Source: a virus
Virus record (IMG/VR): IMGVR_UViG_3300025669_000055
Coordinates: 1-48,104 of that record
Length of the DNA: 48,104 nt
Direction: 5' to 3' (one strand)
A model generated the notes under the pieces. The model ran no database searches. It saw only the letters and a program-made list of their open reading frames with translations, and was not told where the DNA came from. Every line of letters starts with the position of its first letter. Position 1 is the stretch's first letter. The translations under genes were made by a program, and so were the position numbers. Positions 17,067 to 22,128 of the stretch are shown here, piece after piece.

Positions 17067-17114
17067 CTCACTATAATATGGATTGATATATTATGTTGCT
17101 TATTGGGGGGCTAT

Positions 17115-17143
17115 ATAATAGCACAAAGCGAGGTATCTGTCAA
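17115..17143 (-). promoter_or_regulatory. Leftward promoter for the late block
   Basis: On the minus strand TTGACA (17138-17143), a 17-bp spacer and TATTAT (17115-17120), with TGC in front of the -10. This is close to a sigma-70 consensus. It reads towards the terminase genes. A perfect 8-bp inverted repeat abuts the -35 upstream. Confidence 0.7.
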
Positions 17144-17166
17144 AGTGGCCTGAGGTTGAGGCCACT
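17144..17166. promoter_or_regulatory. Inverted repeat abutting the late promoter
   Basis: AGTGGCCT (17144-17151) faces AGGCCACT (17159-17166) across a 7-bp centre. It directly touches the -35 of the leftward promoter, the usual place for an activator site. On the plus strand it is followed by AATTTT, so a weak rightward terminator is the alternative. Confidence 0.6.
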
Positions 17167-17295
17167 AATTTTGGTGGCTAAAAAAATATTTTTGACTAAT
17201 AATGACTAAAGATTGTTAAGCACAAAGGGTTTGAAAAAAAAGCTCTAAATTGTTCGACCAACTGCCCTTTTATTTAATGTTGGCTAATTATGCTA

Positions 17296-17324
17296 TTGAC
17301 TTTTGCTTGTTTTCGTTCTATAAT
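17296..17324 (+). promoter_or_regulatory. Rightward promoter, near-consensus
   Basis: TTGACT, 17-bp spacer, TATAAT. It points towards the early genes. No gene starts until 17728, so the transcript would have a leader of about 400 nt that passes through the (TA)10 tract and an operator copy. Confidence 0.7.
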
Positions 17325-17386
17325 CTCCGTAATTTGTCAATTAAGCTACAGTGTAAAAACCCTTATCCTTCTTTAATATTAGTTAA

Positions 17387-17406
17387 TATATATATATATA
17401 TATATA
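17387..17406. repeat. (TA)10 tract
   Basis: Ten TA dinucleotides in a row, extended by flanking A/T. In a region with DnaA boxes it could serve as an unwinding element; slippage at such tracts is also common. Confidence 0.8.
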
Positions 17407-17456
17407 AAATAGTAACCTAAATATATTAAGACTTTTTATGCGACCCTGTGATTATG

Positions 17457-17468
17457 GCTAACATTAGC
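17457..17468. promoter_or_regulatory. Operator candidate, copy 2
   Basis: GCTAACATTAGC, identical to 16941-16952. It lies between the two rightward promoters. Confidence 0.5.
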
Positions 17469-17598
17469 ACAAGCTGAGCCTAAAAAAGCAATGTAAATTT
17501 TAAAAGTGTTTGGAATATCGTTCAGCCTCAAGCCTTAATTTGCTATAACATTTAAATTATAATTAACTAACCCCTAAACAACTGCTAATATTGAACAC

Positions 17599-17627
17599 TT
17601 GACAAGATAATTTTCGTATGCTATAGT
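17599..17627 (+). promoter_or_regulatory. Early rightward promoter
   Basis: TTGACA, 17-bp spacer, TATAGT, with TATGC directly before the -10. It lies about 100 bp upstream of the first small early gene and would drive the rightward block. Confidence 0.75.
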
Positions 17628-17727
17628 TAAATAAGATAGGCCGAACGACAAAAAGAGGTTAAGCCATTTCACAAAAAAACGGCACAACAAAAATACTATG
17701 TTATAACTTATAAGTTACAGTATAAAT

Positions 17728-17871
17728 ATGACCTATAATATTACATATAAAATACCAAAATATAGACACGCTAGACAATCCTCCCAAACACTACGAAATT
17801 TATCCAAAAATGACCTCTCGGATTGGATTGCATGGATAAACTATAAAAGGGGAACTTACACCATATTTTAA
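17728..17871 (+). CDS. First small early protein, 47 residues
   Basis: A short reading frame beginning MTYNITYKIPKYRHARQSSQ, basic in its first half and aromatic near the end (DWIAWINYKRGTYTIF). It is the first gene after the early promoter at 17599. The start ATG follows an A/T-rich leader (TATAAATATG), the genome's usual start context. A perfect palindrome AACTTATAAGTT sits 12 bp upstream. No family recognised. Short length makes the call uncertain. Confidence 0.5.
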   Translation: MTYNITYKIPKYRHARQSSQTLRNLSKNDLSDWIAWINYKRGTYTIF

Positions 17872-17896
17872 CTCCATTTCAGGAGATTTAAAACCG

Positions 17897-17934
17897 GCGG
17901 GCAGAAGTGGGGTATAAACTCCCCACTCACCCGC
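17897..17934 (+). promoter_or_regulatory. Intergenic hairpin, GCGGG family, copy 1
   Basis: Helices GCGGG/CCCGC and AGTGGGG/CCCCACT stack around a short loop. There is no U-run after it, so it is not a plain terminator. The outer sequence (GGCGGGCAG on the left, CCCGCATATA on the right) is shared with the hairpin at 18126-18166. Confidence 0.65.
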
Positions 17935-17959
17935 ATATAATAAAATAACATTTAATCAA

Positions 17960-18118
17960 ATGACAAAAAGTTATCAAATCAAAACTTATTTAATTGACTG
18001 CGTGGGTTATTCAGATGAGGATTTAAAAGGAGCTAATACAGACGAATTAGTCGAATTAGTCGAAAATGAAAAGGAATGCGCTGAATATTTAGAGGTGCCA
18101 ATGTCTTATTTAAAATAA
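17960..18118 (+). CDS. Small early protein, 52 residues
   Basis: Starts MTKSYQIKTYLIDCVGYSDE and is acidic in its second half (ANTDELVELVENEKECAEYL). It looks like a small alpha-beta domain; no family recognised. The ATG follows the repeated leader type TTTAATCAAATG. It is flanked on both sides by hairpins of the same family, so it behaves as a cassette. Confidence 0.6.
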   Translation: MTKSYQIKTYLIDCVGYSDEDLKGANTDELVELVENEKECAEYLEVPMSYLK

Positions 18119-18125
18119 ATAAATG

Positions 18126-18166
18126 GCGGGCAGTGAATAGATAACGACTTACTTATTCACTCCCGC
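18126..18166 (+). promoter_or_regulatory. Intergenic hairpin, GCGGG family, copy 2
   Basis: Helices GCGGG/CCCGC and AGTGAATA/TATTCACT enclose a 14-nt loop. Only the outer parts match the copy at 17897-17934; the inner stem has changed on both sides while pairing is kept, which is covariation-like evidence for selection on structure. Confidence 0.7.
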
Positions 18167-18177
18167 ATATATATATT

Positions 18178-18294
18178 ATGAGTACAATTCAAAAACAAAA
18201 CCAAATCAAATCATTTTACAAATTAAATAAACTAACTGCCCTGATACTGCTATTACTAGCCGGCGCGGTGGTGGTAATAAATTTATGGAGTTAA
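18178..18294 (+). CDS. Small single-pass membrane protein, 38 residues
   Basis: Starts MSTIQKQNQIKSFYKLNKLT and continues with a hydrophobic helix ALILLLLAGAVVVINLW, giving one transmembrane segment at about residues 21-37 with a basic cytoplasmic N-terminus. It overlaps the next gene by 10 bp. Small phage membrane proteins of this kind act in exclusion or lysis timing, but function is unknown. Confidence 0.6.
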   Translation: MSTIQKQNQIKSFYKLNKLTALILLLLAGAVVVINLWS

Positions 18295-18464
18295 CAAAAG
18301 AACAACACGCTAACAATGTAAAAAGTTTAATGTTAAACAAGACAGACGCGGTATATAATGCAATTTTAAGAGGTGATGACCCGCGCGACTGTAAAGAATT
18401 TCAACTTTATTTAAAGAAAACAAACGATTATTTGAATAAACATCAATTAATCAAAACCGATTAA
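18285..18464 (+). CDS. Small early protein, 59 residues
   Basis: Starts MELTKEQHANNVKSLMLNKT and is predicted all-helical and soluble. Its start overlaps the 3' end of the membrane-protein gene by 10 bp, so the pair is likely translated together. No family recognised. Confidence 0.6.
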   Translation: MELTKEQHANNVKSLMLNKTDAVYNAILRGDDPRDCKEFQLYLKKTNDYLNKHQLIKTD

Positions 18465-18516
18465 ACCCTAACACGGAGCAGTCCCAGACAATAAGCGACT
18501 GCTCAAGTTAGAGTTT
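18463..18516 (+). promoter_or_regulatory. Long two-tier intergenic hairpin
   Basis: Outer arms AAACCCTAAC and GTTAGAGTTT (one mismatch) and inner perfect arms GAGCAGTC and GACTGCTC form a long stem over a 13-nt loop. It begins at the stop codon of the 59-residue gene. No U-run follows. The left flank CCCTAAC resembles the flank of the hairpins at 19407 and 20475. Confidence 0.65.
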
Positions 18517-18581
18517 AACTAATAATGCGAGCGTCGGCAGTACTCACATAAGTGAACAAACACCAGACCGCAAACAATTAA

Positions 18582-18980
18582 ATGACAAAAGAAAAAAAGT
18601 ATTTTATCGCTGATTTTTACACATCACCCGAGGAAATACAACAAAGAAAAGACCAAATTGATAGACAAATGGCAAGCGTGCTAAAAACAATCAAACAAGG
18701 CAAAATTTATGCCACAGTTACAAGTGTTAGCCGTTCGGGTATGTCAAGGCGAATTCTATTTTTTAGAGTTACCAAGGGCAGCATAGAACGAATAACACCC
18801 CAAATCGCGTGGTTATACGGAGCAGTTACACCTGGGAAATATAACCAAGGCGGAAAAGAACTAATTGAAGATGGTTTACAAGTTAGCGGTTGTGGTATGG
18901 ATATGATTTTTCATACTCTATACAATTGTATGCCGAACAAGCAAGCAAGCAAATGGCGTCAAAATTATAAAACCTTATAA
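18582..18980 (+). CDS. Conserved phage hypothetical protein (RSGMSR type)
   Basis: A 132-residue protein. The pair of motifs VSRSGMSRRILFF (about residues 48-60) and VSGCGMDMIFHTLYN (about 101-115) is one I recognise from uncharacterised small proteins in many phage and plasmid genomes; their function is not established. The protein is basic and probably cytoplasmic. It follows a 65-bp spacer with a small TCAC/GTGA hairpin after the long hairpin at 18463-18516. Confidence 0.7.
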   Translation: MTKEKKYFIADFYTSPEEIQQRKDQIDRQMASVLKTIKQGKIYATVTSVSRSGMSRRILFFRVTKGSIERITPQIAWLYGAVTPGKYNQGGKELIEDGLQVSGCGMDMIFHTLYNCMPNKQASKWRQNYKTL

Positions 18981-18995
18981 ATTAAATTTAAGTAT

Positions 18996-19178
18996 ATGTT
19001 ATTAGAAATTTTATTTACGGAGTTAAGACACGACAAAAACCTAAAATCTTTTTTAGGGGATATTGTTAAAAAAGTAAATGCAACAATAGAAATTAGGAAC
19101 GAAGAGGATAAAATTGTCATAACAGGTGGCAGTAAAGATATAAAAGACACCCTAACAATATTTTACCGTAACATCTAA
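18996..19178 (+). CDS. Small early protein, 60 residues
   Basis: Starts MLLEILFTELRHDKNLKSFL. A helix followed by a beta hairpin (ATIEIRNEEDKIVITGG) and a C-terminal helix suggests a small folded domain. No family recognised. It ends just before the structured element at 19180-19236. Confidence 0.55.
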   Translation: MLLEILFTELRHDKNLKSFLGDIVKKVNATIEIRNEEDKIVITGGSKDIKDTLTIFYRNI

Positions 19179-19179
19179 A

Positions 19180-19236
19180 TTAACCCCTCACCCCGTGGCT
19201 ATCACATAAAACTGGTAGCCACTAGCGAGTAGTTAA
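19180..19236 (+). promoter_or_regulatory. Structured intergenic element, three-tier stem
   Basis: TTAAC, CTC and GTGGCTA (19180-19201) pair with TAGCCAC, GAG and GTTAA (19216-19236). The element is followed by the same TTAATAAATTAAA leader as the elements at 19407 and 20475. No U-run. Confidence 0.65.
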
Positions 19237-19254
19237 TAAATTAAATATAATCAA

Positions 19255-19410
19255 ATGGCAAATGACATTGACTTATGGCGCGATATTGAAGATGTAGAGA
19301 AACTTATAAGGTGGTCTATAAGAGATAAGGATAAAATACTAGAGAAACTTTATAGAAAAGAGCATAAAAAATTAATGAGTAATTTTCAAGCTGTTTACAT
19401 TAATAGTTAA
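19255..19410 (+). CDS. Small early protein, 51 residues
   Basis: Starts MANDIDLWRDIEDVEKLIRW and is helical and charged throughout. The leader AAATATAATCAAATG is a near-copy of the one used by the genes at 19495 and 19700. Its stop codon lies inside the left arm of the next structured element. No family recognised. Confidence 0.6.
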   Translation: MANDIDLWRDIEDVEKLIRWSIRDKDKILEKLYRKEHKKLMSNFQAVYINS

Positions 19411-19476
19411 CCCCTAACCCTCAACCACAAAGGCGACAAGCCATTTCTGCCCTTGTGGTTCTGGGCTAGTGATTAA
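19407..19476 (+). promoter_or_regulatory. Structured RNA element with conserved loop, copy A
   Basis: AACCACAA(a)GG at 19423-19433 pairs with CCTTGTGGTT at 19451-19460. The loop has ACAAGCCATTTCT (19436-19448), identical to copy B at 20505-20517. Flanks TTAACCCCTAACCC and GGGCTAGTGATTAA can form an imperfect outer helix. The loop AGCCA can instead pair with TGGGCT downstream, a pseudoknot that excludes the outer helix. Confidence 0.7.
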
Positions 19477-19494
19477 TAAATTAAACATAATCAA

Positions 19495-19689
19495 ATGACT
19501 AATAAAACAGCTTTATGTGTTGCTTGCCTTGATGAATTTGAGCAAGACAGGGATTTGCAATTATGTGATAATTGCATAACTAAATATGATACCGACAAAA
19601 TATGGAAAGACCACGACGAAAACAAAATTGATATTCTTGATGTTAACGAGAATATTCAATTATTAAATGAGTATATGTTAAATAACTAA
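19495..19689 (+). CDS. Small zinc-ribbon protein
   Basis: A 64-residue protein with CVACLDEF and LCDNCI near residues 8-28, two CxxC knuckles typical of a zinc ribbon. The rest is acidic and helical. Small phage zinc-ribbon proteins often bind host RNA polymerase or nucleic acid; nothing here decides which. Leader AAACATAATCAAATG, no Shine-Dalgarno. Confidence 0.65.
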   Translation: MTNKTALCVACLDEFEQDRDLQLCDNCITKYDTDKIWKDHDENKIDILDVNENIQLLNEYMLNN

Positions 19690-19699
19690 ACATAATCAA

Positions 19700-19876
19700 A
19701 TGACTAAACAATCAATCAAAAAAAGACTTGCCTATTTAAGACAAGAGATTGAAGCCGAACGTATAAGCCAAGGCGAAATCCTTGAATTACAAGGCTTAGC
19801 CGAACACATAGACGCGGGCGACACTCTGCTTTTAGAGTGGGCTTTAGTCCCTGAGTTTAACGGATACTTAGATTAA
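19700..19876 (+). CDS. Small early protein, 58 residues
   Basis: Starts MTKQSIKKRLAYLRQEIEAE; a helical hairpin protein with a conserved-looking C-terminus (LLLEWALVPEFNGYLD). It starts 10 bp after the zinc-ribbon gene, using an exact copy of the same leader (AAACATAATCAAATG). The composition recalls short phage proteins of unknown role that contain an ERIS-type helix. No firm family. Confidence 0.65.
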   Translation: MTKQSIKKRLAYLRQEIEAERISQGEILELQGLAEHIDAGDTLLLEWALVPEFNGYLD

Positions 19877-19899
19877 TTTAATAAATTAAACATAAAACT

Positions 19900-20478
19900 A
19901 TGTCATCGACAAATCGTGGCTATGACCGCCATAAATCAGACTACTACATCACGCCCTTACAACCAATCAAGGAGTTTTTATCTGTATTTTTATTGGATGA
20001 AAATATAACGAGGCCAGACCGTTTAATTTGGCTTGACCCTTGCTCTGGTGGTGATAAAAATAATCCAATGAGTTACCCGACTGTTATTAAGGAAGAATTC
20101 GACCCGTTAATAATGACAATCGATATTCGGGAAGATAGTTTAGCTGAGTTAAAGGCTGATTATTTGCTAGAAGAAATCAAAGCGCCTAAGCCGGATATAA
20201 TTATAACTAATCCGCCTTTTCATCTAGCTAAGGAAATTATAACTAAGGCGCTGGATGATGTTGGCAATGGTAGATATGTGATTATGCTTTTACGGCTTAA
20301 TTTTTGGGGAAGTAAAGACCGCAATCAGTGGTTAAAGGATAATATGCCAAAGTATTGTTATATTCATGGCTTTCCTAGGATGTCTTTCACTAAAGACGGT
20401 GGCACTGACTCAATCGAGTATGCCCATTTTGTTTGGCAAAAGGGAACCAATAAAAATACAAAAATAATATTACTTTAA
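19900..20478 (+). CDS. DNA adenine methyltransferase-like protein
   Basis: A 192-residue protein with a SAM-binding-type motif LDPCSGGD at residues 45-52 and the catalytic motif TNPPF at 103-107, as in N6-adenine methyltransferases. It is shorter than most Dam-type enzymes and has no obvious target-recognition domain, so it may be a solitary, low-specificity enzyme. Phages use such enzymes to escape host restriction. There is no restriction endonuclease gene beside it. The gene ends inside the next structured element. Confidence 0.75.
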   Translation: MSSTNRGYDRHKSDYYITPLQPIKEFLSVFLLDENITRPDRLIWLDPCSGGDKNNPMSYPTVIKEEFDPLIMTIDIREDSLAELKADYLLEEIKAPKPDIIITNPPFHLAKEIITKALDDVGNGRYVIMLLRLNFWGSKDRNQWLKDNMPKYCYIHGFPRMSFTKDGGTDSIEYAHFVWQKGTNKNTKIILL

Positions 20479-20546
20479 CCCTTAACCCTCACCTAAGACG
20501 GCTAACAAGCCATTTCTACCGTCTTAGAGATGGGCTAGTGATTAAT
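20475..20546 (+). promoter_or_regulatory. Structured RNA element with conserved loop, copy B
   Basis: CTAAGACGG (20493-20501) pairs perfectly with CCGTCTTAG (20519-20527). The loop ACAAGCCATTTCT is identical to copy A although the stem sequence is wholly different. AGCCATTTCT in the loop can pair with AGAGATGGGCT just after the stem (one bulge), forming a long pseudoknot. Outer flanks TTAACCCTTAACCC and GGGCTAGTGATTAA match copy A. Confidence 0.75.
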
Positions 20547-20570
20547 AAATTGCCCGCACATTTAAAATTT

Positions 20571-20786
20571 ATGGATAAATTATTTATTATTGAATATTGC
20601 GATCAAGGCACTTCCTGGTATTGGGCAAAAAATAAAGAGGAAGCTAAAAAGCAAGCCTTAGAAACAGATGAAGCCACAGAATATGCCTTAGAAGAAGCAG
20701 AAATCTGGTGCATAGATGAAGCCATAAACAAACAAGAACTAAAAGAACGCCTTGACAGGTACATTAATAAACCATTAAATAAATAA
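20571..20786 (+). CDS. Hypothetical early protein, 71 residues
   Basis: Starts MDKLFIIEYCDQGTSWYWAK and then has alternating charged helices (KKQALETDEATEYALEEAEI). I chose the ATG at 20571 because it follows AAAATTT and matches the genome's start context; the in-frame GTG at 20538 lies inside the conserved right flank of the structured element. It resembles small DUF-type phage proteins but no family is certain. It ends shortly before a rightward terminator. Confidence 0.6.
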   Translation: MDKLFIIEYCDQGTSWYWAKNKEEAKKQALETDEATEYALEEAEIWCIDEAINKQELKERLDRYINKPLNK

Positions 20787-20808
20787 TAACAACACTCTTT
20801 TATTACTC

Positions 20809-20824
20809 CCACGCGTAAGCGTGG
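20809..20824 (+). promoter_or_regulatory. Hairpin CCACGC-GTAA-GCGTGG
   Basis: Perfect 6-bp stem with a GTAA (GNRA-type) tetraloop, just before the terminator at 20833-20885. Probably a 3' end stabiliser or protein-binding hairpin. Confidence 0.6.
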
Positions 20825-20832
20825 CACTACTA

Positions 20833-20885
20833 AAACACTGTTAACTTTACTTTAAGCGGGCAAGTAAAGCAGACAGTGTTTTTTT
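20833..20885 (+). terminator. Rightward intrinsic terminator
   Basis: AAACACTGT (20833-20841) pairs with ACAGTGTTT (20873-20881); inside it CTTTACTT pairs with AAGTAAAG. A T-run follows (20879-20885). This ends the first early transcript unit, in contrast to the other early hairpins that lack U-runs. Confidence 0.85.
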
Positions 20886-20942
20886 ATTAAAAAATAACTC
20901 ATTGAAATAAAAACAAAAATAAAAAATTAACAATTAAACAAA

Positions 20943-21521
20943 ATGAAAAAACTTACAAAAATGCTATTTTCAAGCATTATCAAACAAAGTAAAAACGATT
21001 TGCCGTTTACAGCAAGAGAAGGGCAAATGGTTAAATGGTTTATAAAATTCCAAATCCTTACACTGGTTATTATATCAGCATGGATTTATCCATTAATCAC
21101 GCTAAATAGCCACATAACAAGCTACAATCAATTAATTAAGGAGAATGTAAGCTTGCGGACTAAAAACAGCGTGGCGACCACCAAGAGAAGGATTTTAACA
21201 CCAGAAATTCCGGGAATACAGGTAAAAAGCGTCAAAAAAACTCCTGATCAAGTAAAAGATGAAATTCAGTTAATTGCGGAGGAACATAACTTTCCCTGGA
21301 TAGATTATCTTTTGCGGTTAGCCGGGTGTGAAAGTGAATTTAATTCAGAGGTGAGAGGTAAAATAGATAAAAGAGATAGAGGTGTTTTTCAGATTAATTC
21401 TTATTGGCATAGTGAAGTGTCAGACGAATGCGCGTTTAACGTCCGGTGTGCGACAGAGTGGACTATGTGGAGAATTGAGAGCGGACACCAAAACGAATGG
21501 ATTTGTGACAAATTAATTTAA
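20943..21521 (+). CDS. Membrane-anchored lysozyme/transglycosylase-like protein
   Basis: A 192-residue protein with a transmembrane segment at about residues 33-55 and a C-terminal lysozyme-like domain. The motif LAGCESEFN contains a candidate catalytic Glu130, and DRGVFQINSYWH (about 144-155) is the Gln-Ile-Asn signature of SLT/goose-type folds. It would cut peptidoglycan from the outer face of the membrane. It is encoded in the early arm, away from the holin-like genes near 45 kb, which is odd for an endolysin; a signal-anchor lysin or an entry-related or cell-wall-modifying enzyme is possible. Confidence 0.75.
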   Translation: MKKLTKMLFSSIIKQSKNDLPFTAREGQMVKWFIKFQILTLVIISAWIYPLITLNSHITSYNQLIKENVSLRTKNSVATTKRRILTPEIPGIQVKSVKKTPDQVKDEIQLIAEEHNFPWIDYLLRLAGCESEFNSEVRGKIDKRDRGVFQINSYWHSEVSDECAFNVRCATEWTMWRIESGHQNEWICDKLI

Positions 21522-21534
21522 TAATAATAAAACC

Positions 21535-21798
21535 ATGCTTATCAAAACAGAATTAACCCGGGCCGCGATAGATCACATCTTATTATGGGCCACAGGTTAT
21601 CGAAACAAATTTAGATGGACAAAACATGACACTAATTTAACAAACGTGCTTCACTTAATAAAGAAGCAAGTTGGTCGCAGGGCTTACAATAAGCAAAAAA
21701 TTAAAGAGTTAATAGGTGATGATGTATCAAAAGAAAAACTACAGGAAATAATAAAAATAGTAGATGAGGCACCAATAACATTGCGATTAAAGAAATAG
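21535..21798 (+). CDS. Hypothetical early protein, 87 residues
   Basis: Starts MLIKTELTRAAIDHILLWAT, basic and helical. It lies 13 bp after the lysozyme-like gene and ends just before the helicase control region. No family recognised. The ATG follows AATAATAAAACC. Confidence 0.55.
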   Translation: MLIKTELTRAAIDHILLWATGYRNKFRWTKHDTNLTNVLHLIKKQVGRRAYNKQKIKELIGDDVSKEKLQEIIKIVDEAPITLRLKK

Positions 21799-21818
21799 TT
21801 ATTAAGGTTCCTCACAGC

Positions 21819-21827
21819 TTATCCACA
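21819..21827 (+). promoter_or_regulatory. DnaA box
   Basis: TTATCCACA, a perfect DnaA box in the 330-bp gap before the replicative helicase. Confidence 0.6.
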
Positions 21828-21911
21828 TTAAAAAATCAAGATCTTTACAAAAAAAACTAAACTATAATTTGTAAACTGTAGTTTGTTAAATGTTAGCACT
21901 TTTTTATAGTA

Positions 21912-21940
21912 TTGCATTTTTAAAAGCTGTAAGCTATACT
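21912..21940 (+). promoter_or_regulatory. Promoter for the replication genes
   Basis: TTGCAT, 17-bp spacer, TATACT, with TAAGC before the -10. Its transcript would begin with a leader of about 180 nt that contains the 117-nt hairpin at 21992-22108. Confidence 0.65.
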
Positions 21941-21991
21941 TTAATTAAGTTAATCCTCTATATGTTTGTCAACAGAGTTTAATAACTCACC

Positions 21992-22108
21992 CCTATTAAA
22001 AAACCGGATAATATCAGTTAGACATTCATGCCTTTATATTACTAAGCCTTATATAAAAGCACGACAAACTATGGATTTCAGCTGATTTTTATCCGGTTTT
22101 TTAATAGG
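21992..22108 (+). promoter_or_regulatory. Large hairpin in the helicase leader
   Basis: A perfect 20-bp inverted repeat: CCTATTAAAAAACCGGATAA at 21992-22011 and its complement at 22089-22108. Inside, ATCAG/CTGAT extends the stem, and TTTATAT/ATATAAA forms a further helix. It ends 20 bp before the helicase ATG. It could be a replication origin structure or a leader that controls helicase expression. Confidence 0.8.
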
Positions 22109-22128
22109 AGTGCGCTAATTAATATTTT

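Larger units (their letters stand above)
16421..17727. other. Divergent control region, possible replication origin
   Basis: About 1.3 kb without a credible gene separates the leftward late genes from the rightward early genes. It holds two leftward terminators, divergent promoters, palindromic operators, two perfect DnaA boxes, a (TA)10 tract and several other inverted repeats, among them GTCGGC/GCCGAC (16552-16571) and AATCAAT/ATTGATT (16512-16543). The density of such sites is typical of a phage lysis-lysogeny or early-late switch, or of an origin. Individual sites are listed separately. Confidence 0.7.

Noticed and set aside
20538-20570. Upstream GTG start for the gene at 20571
   Set aside because: The GTG is part of the conserved right flank GGGCTAGTGATTAATAAATT shared by two RNA elements; the ATG at 20571 has the normal leader.
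20809-20824. Terminator at the CCACGC/GCGTGG hairpin
   Set aside because: No U-run follows it; the true terminator with a U-run is just downstream at 20833-20885.
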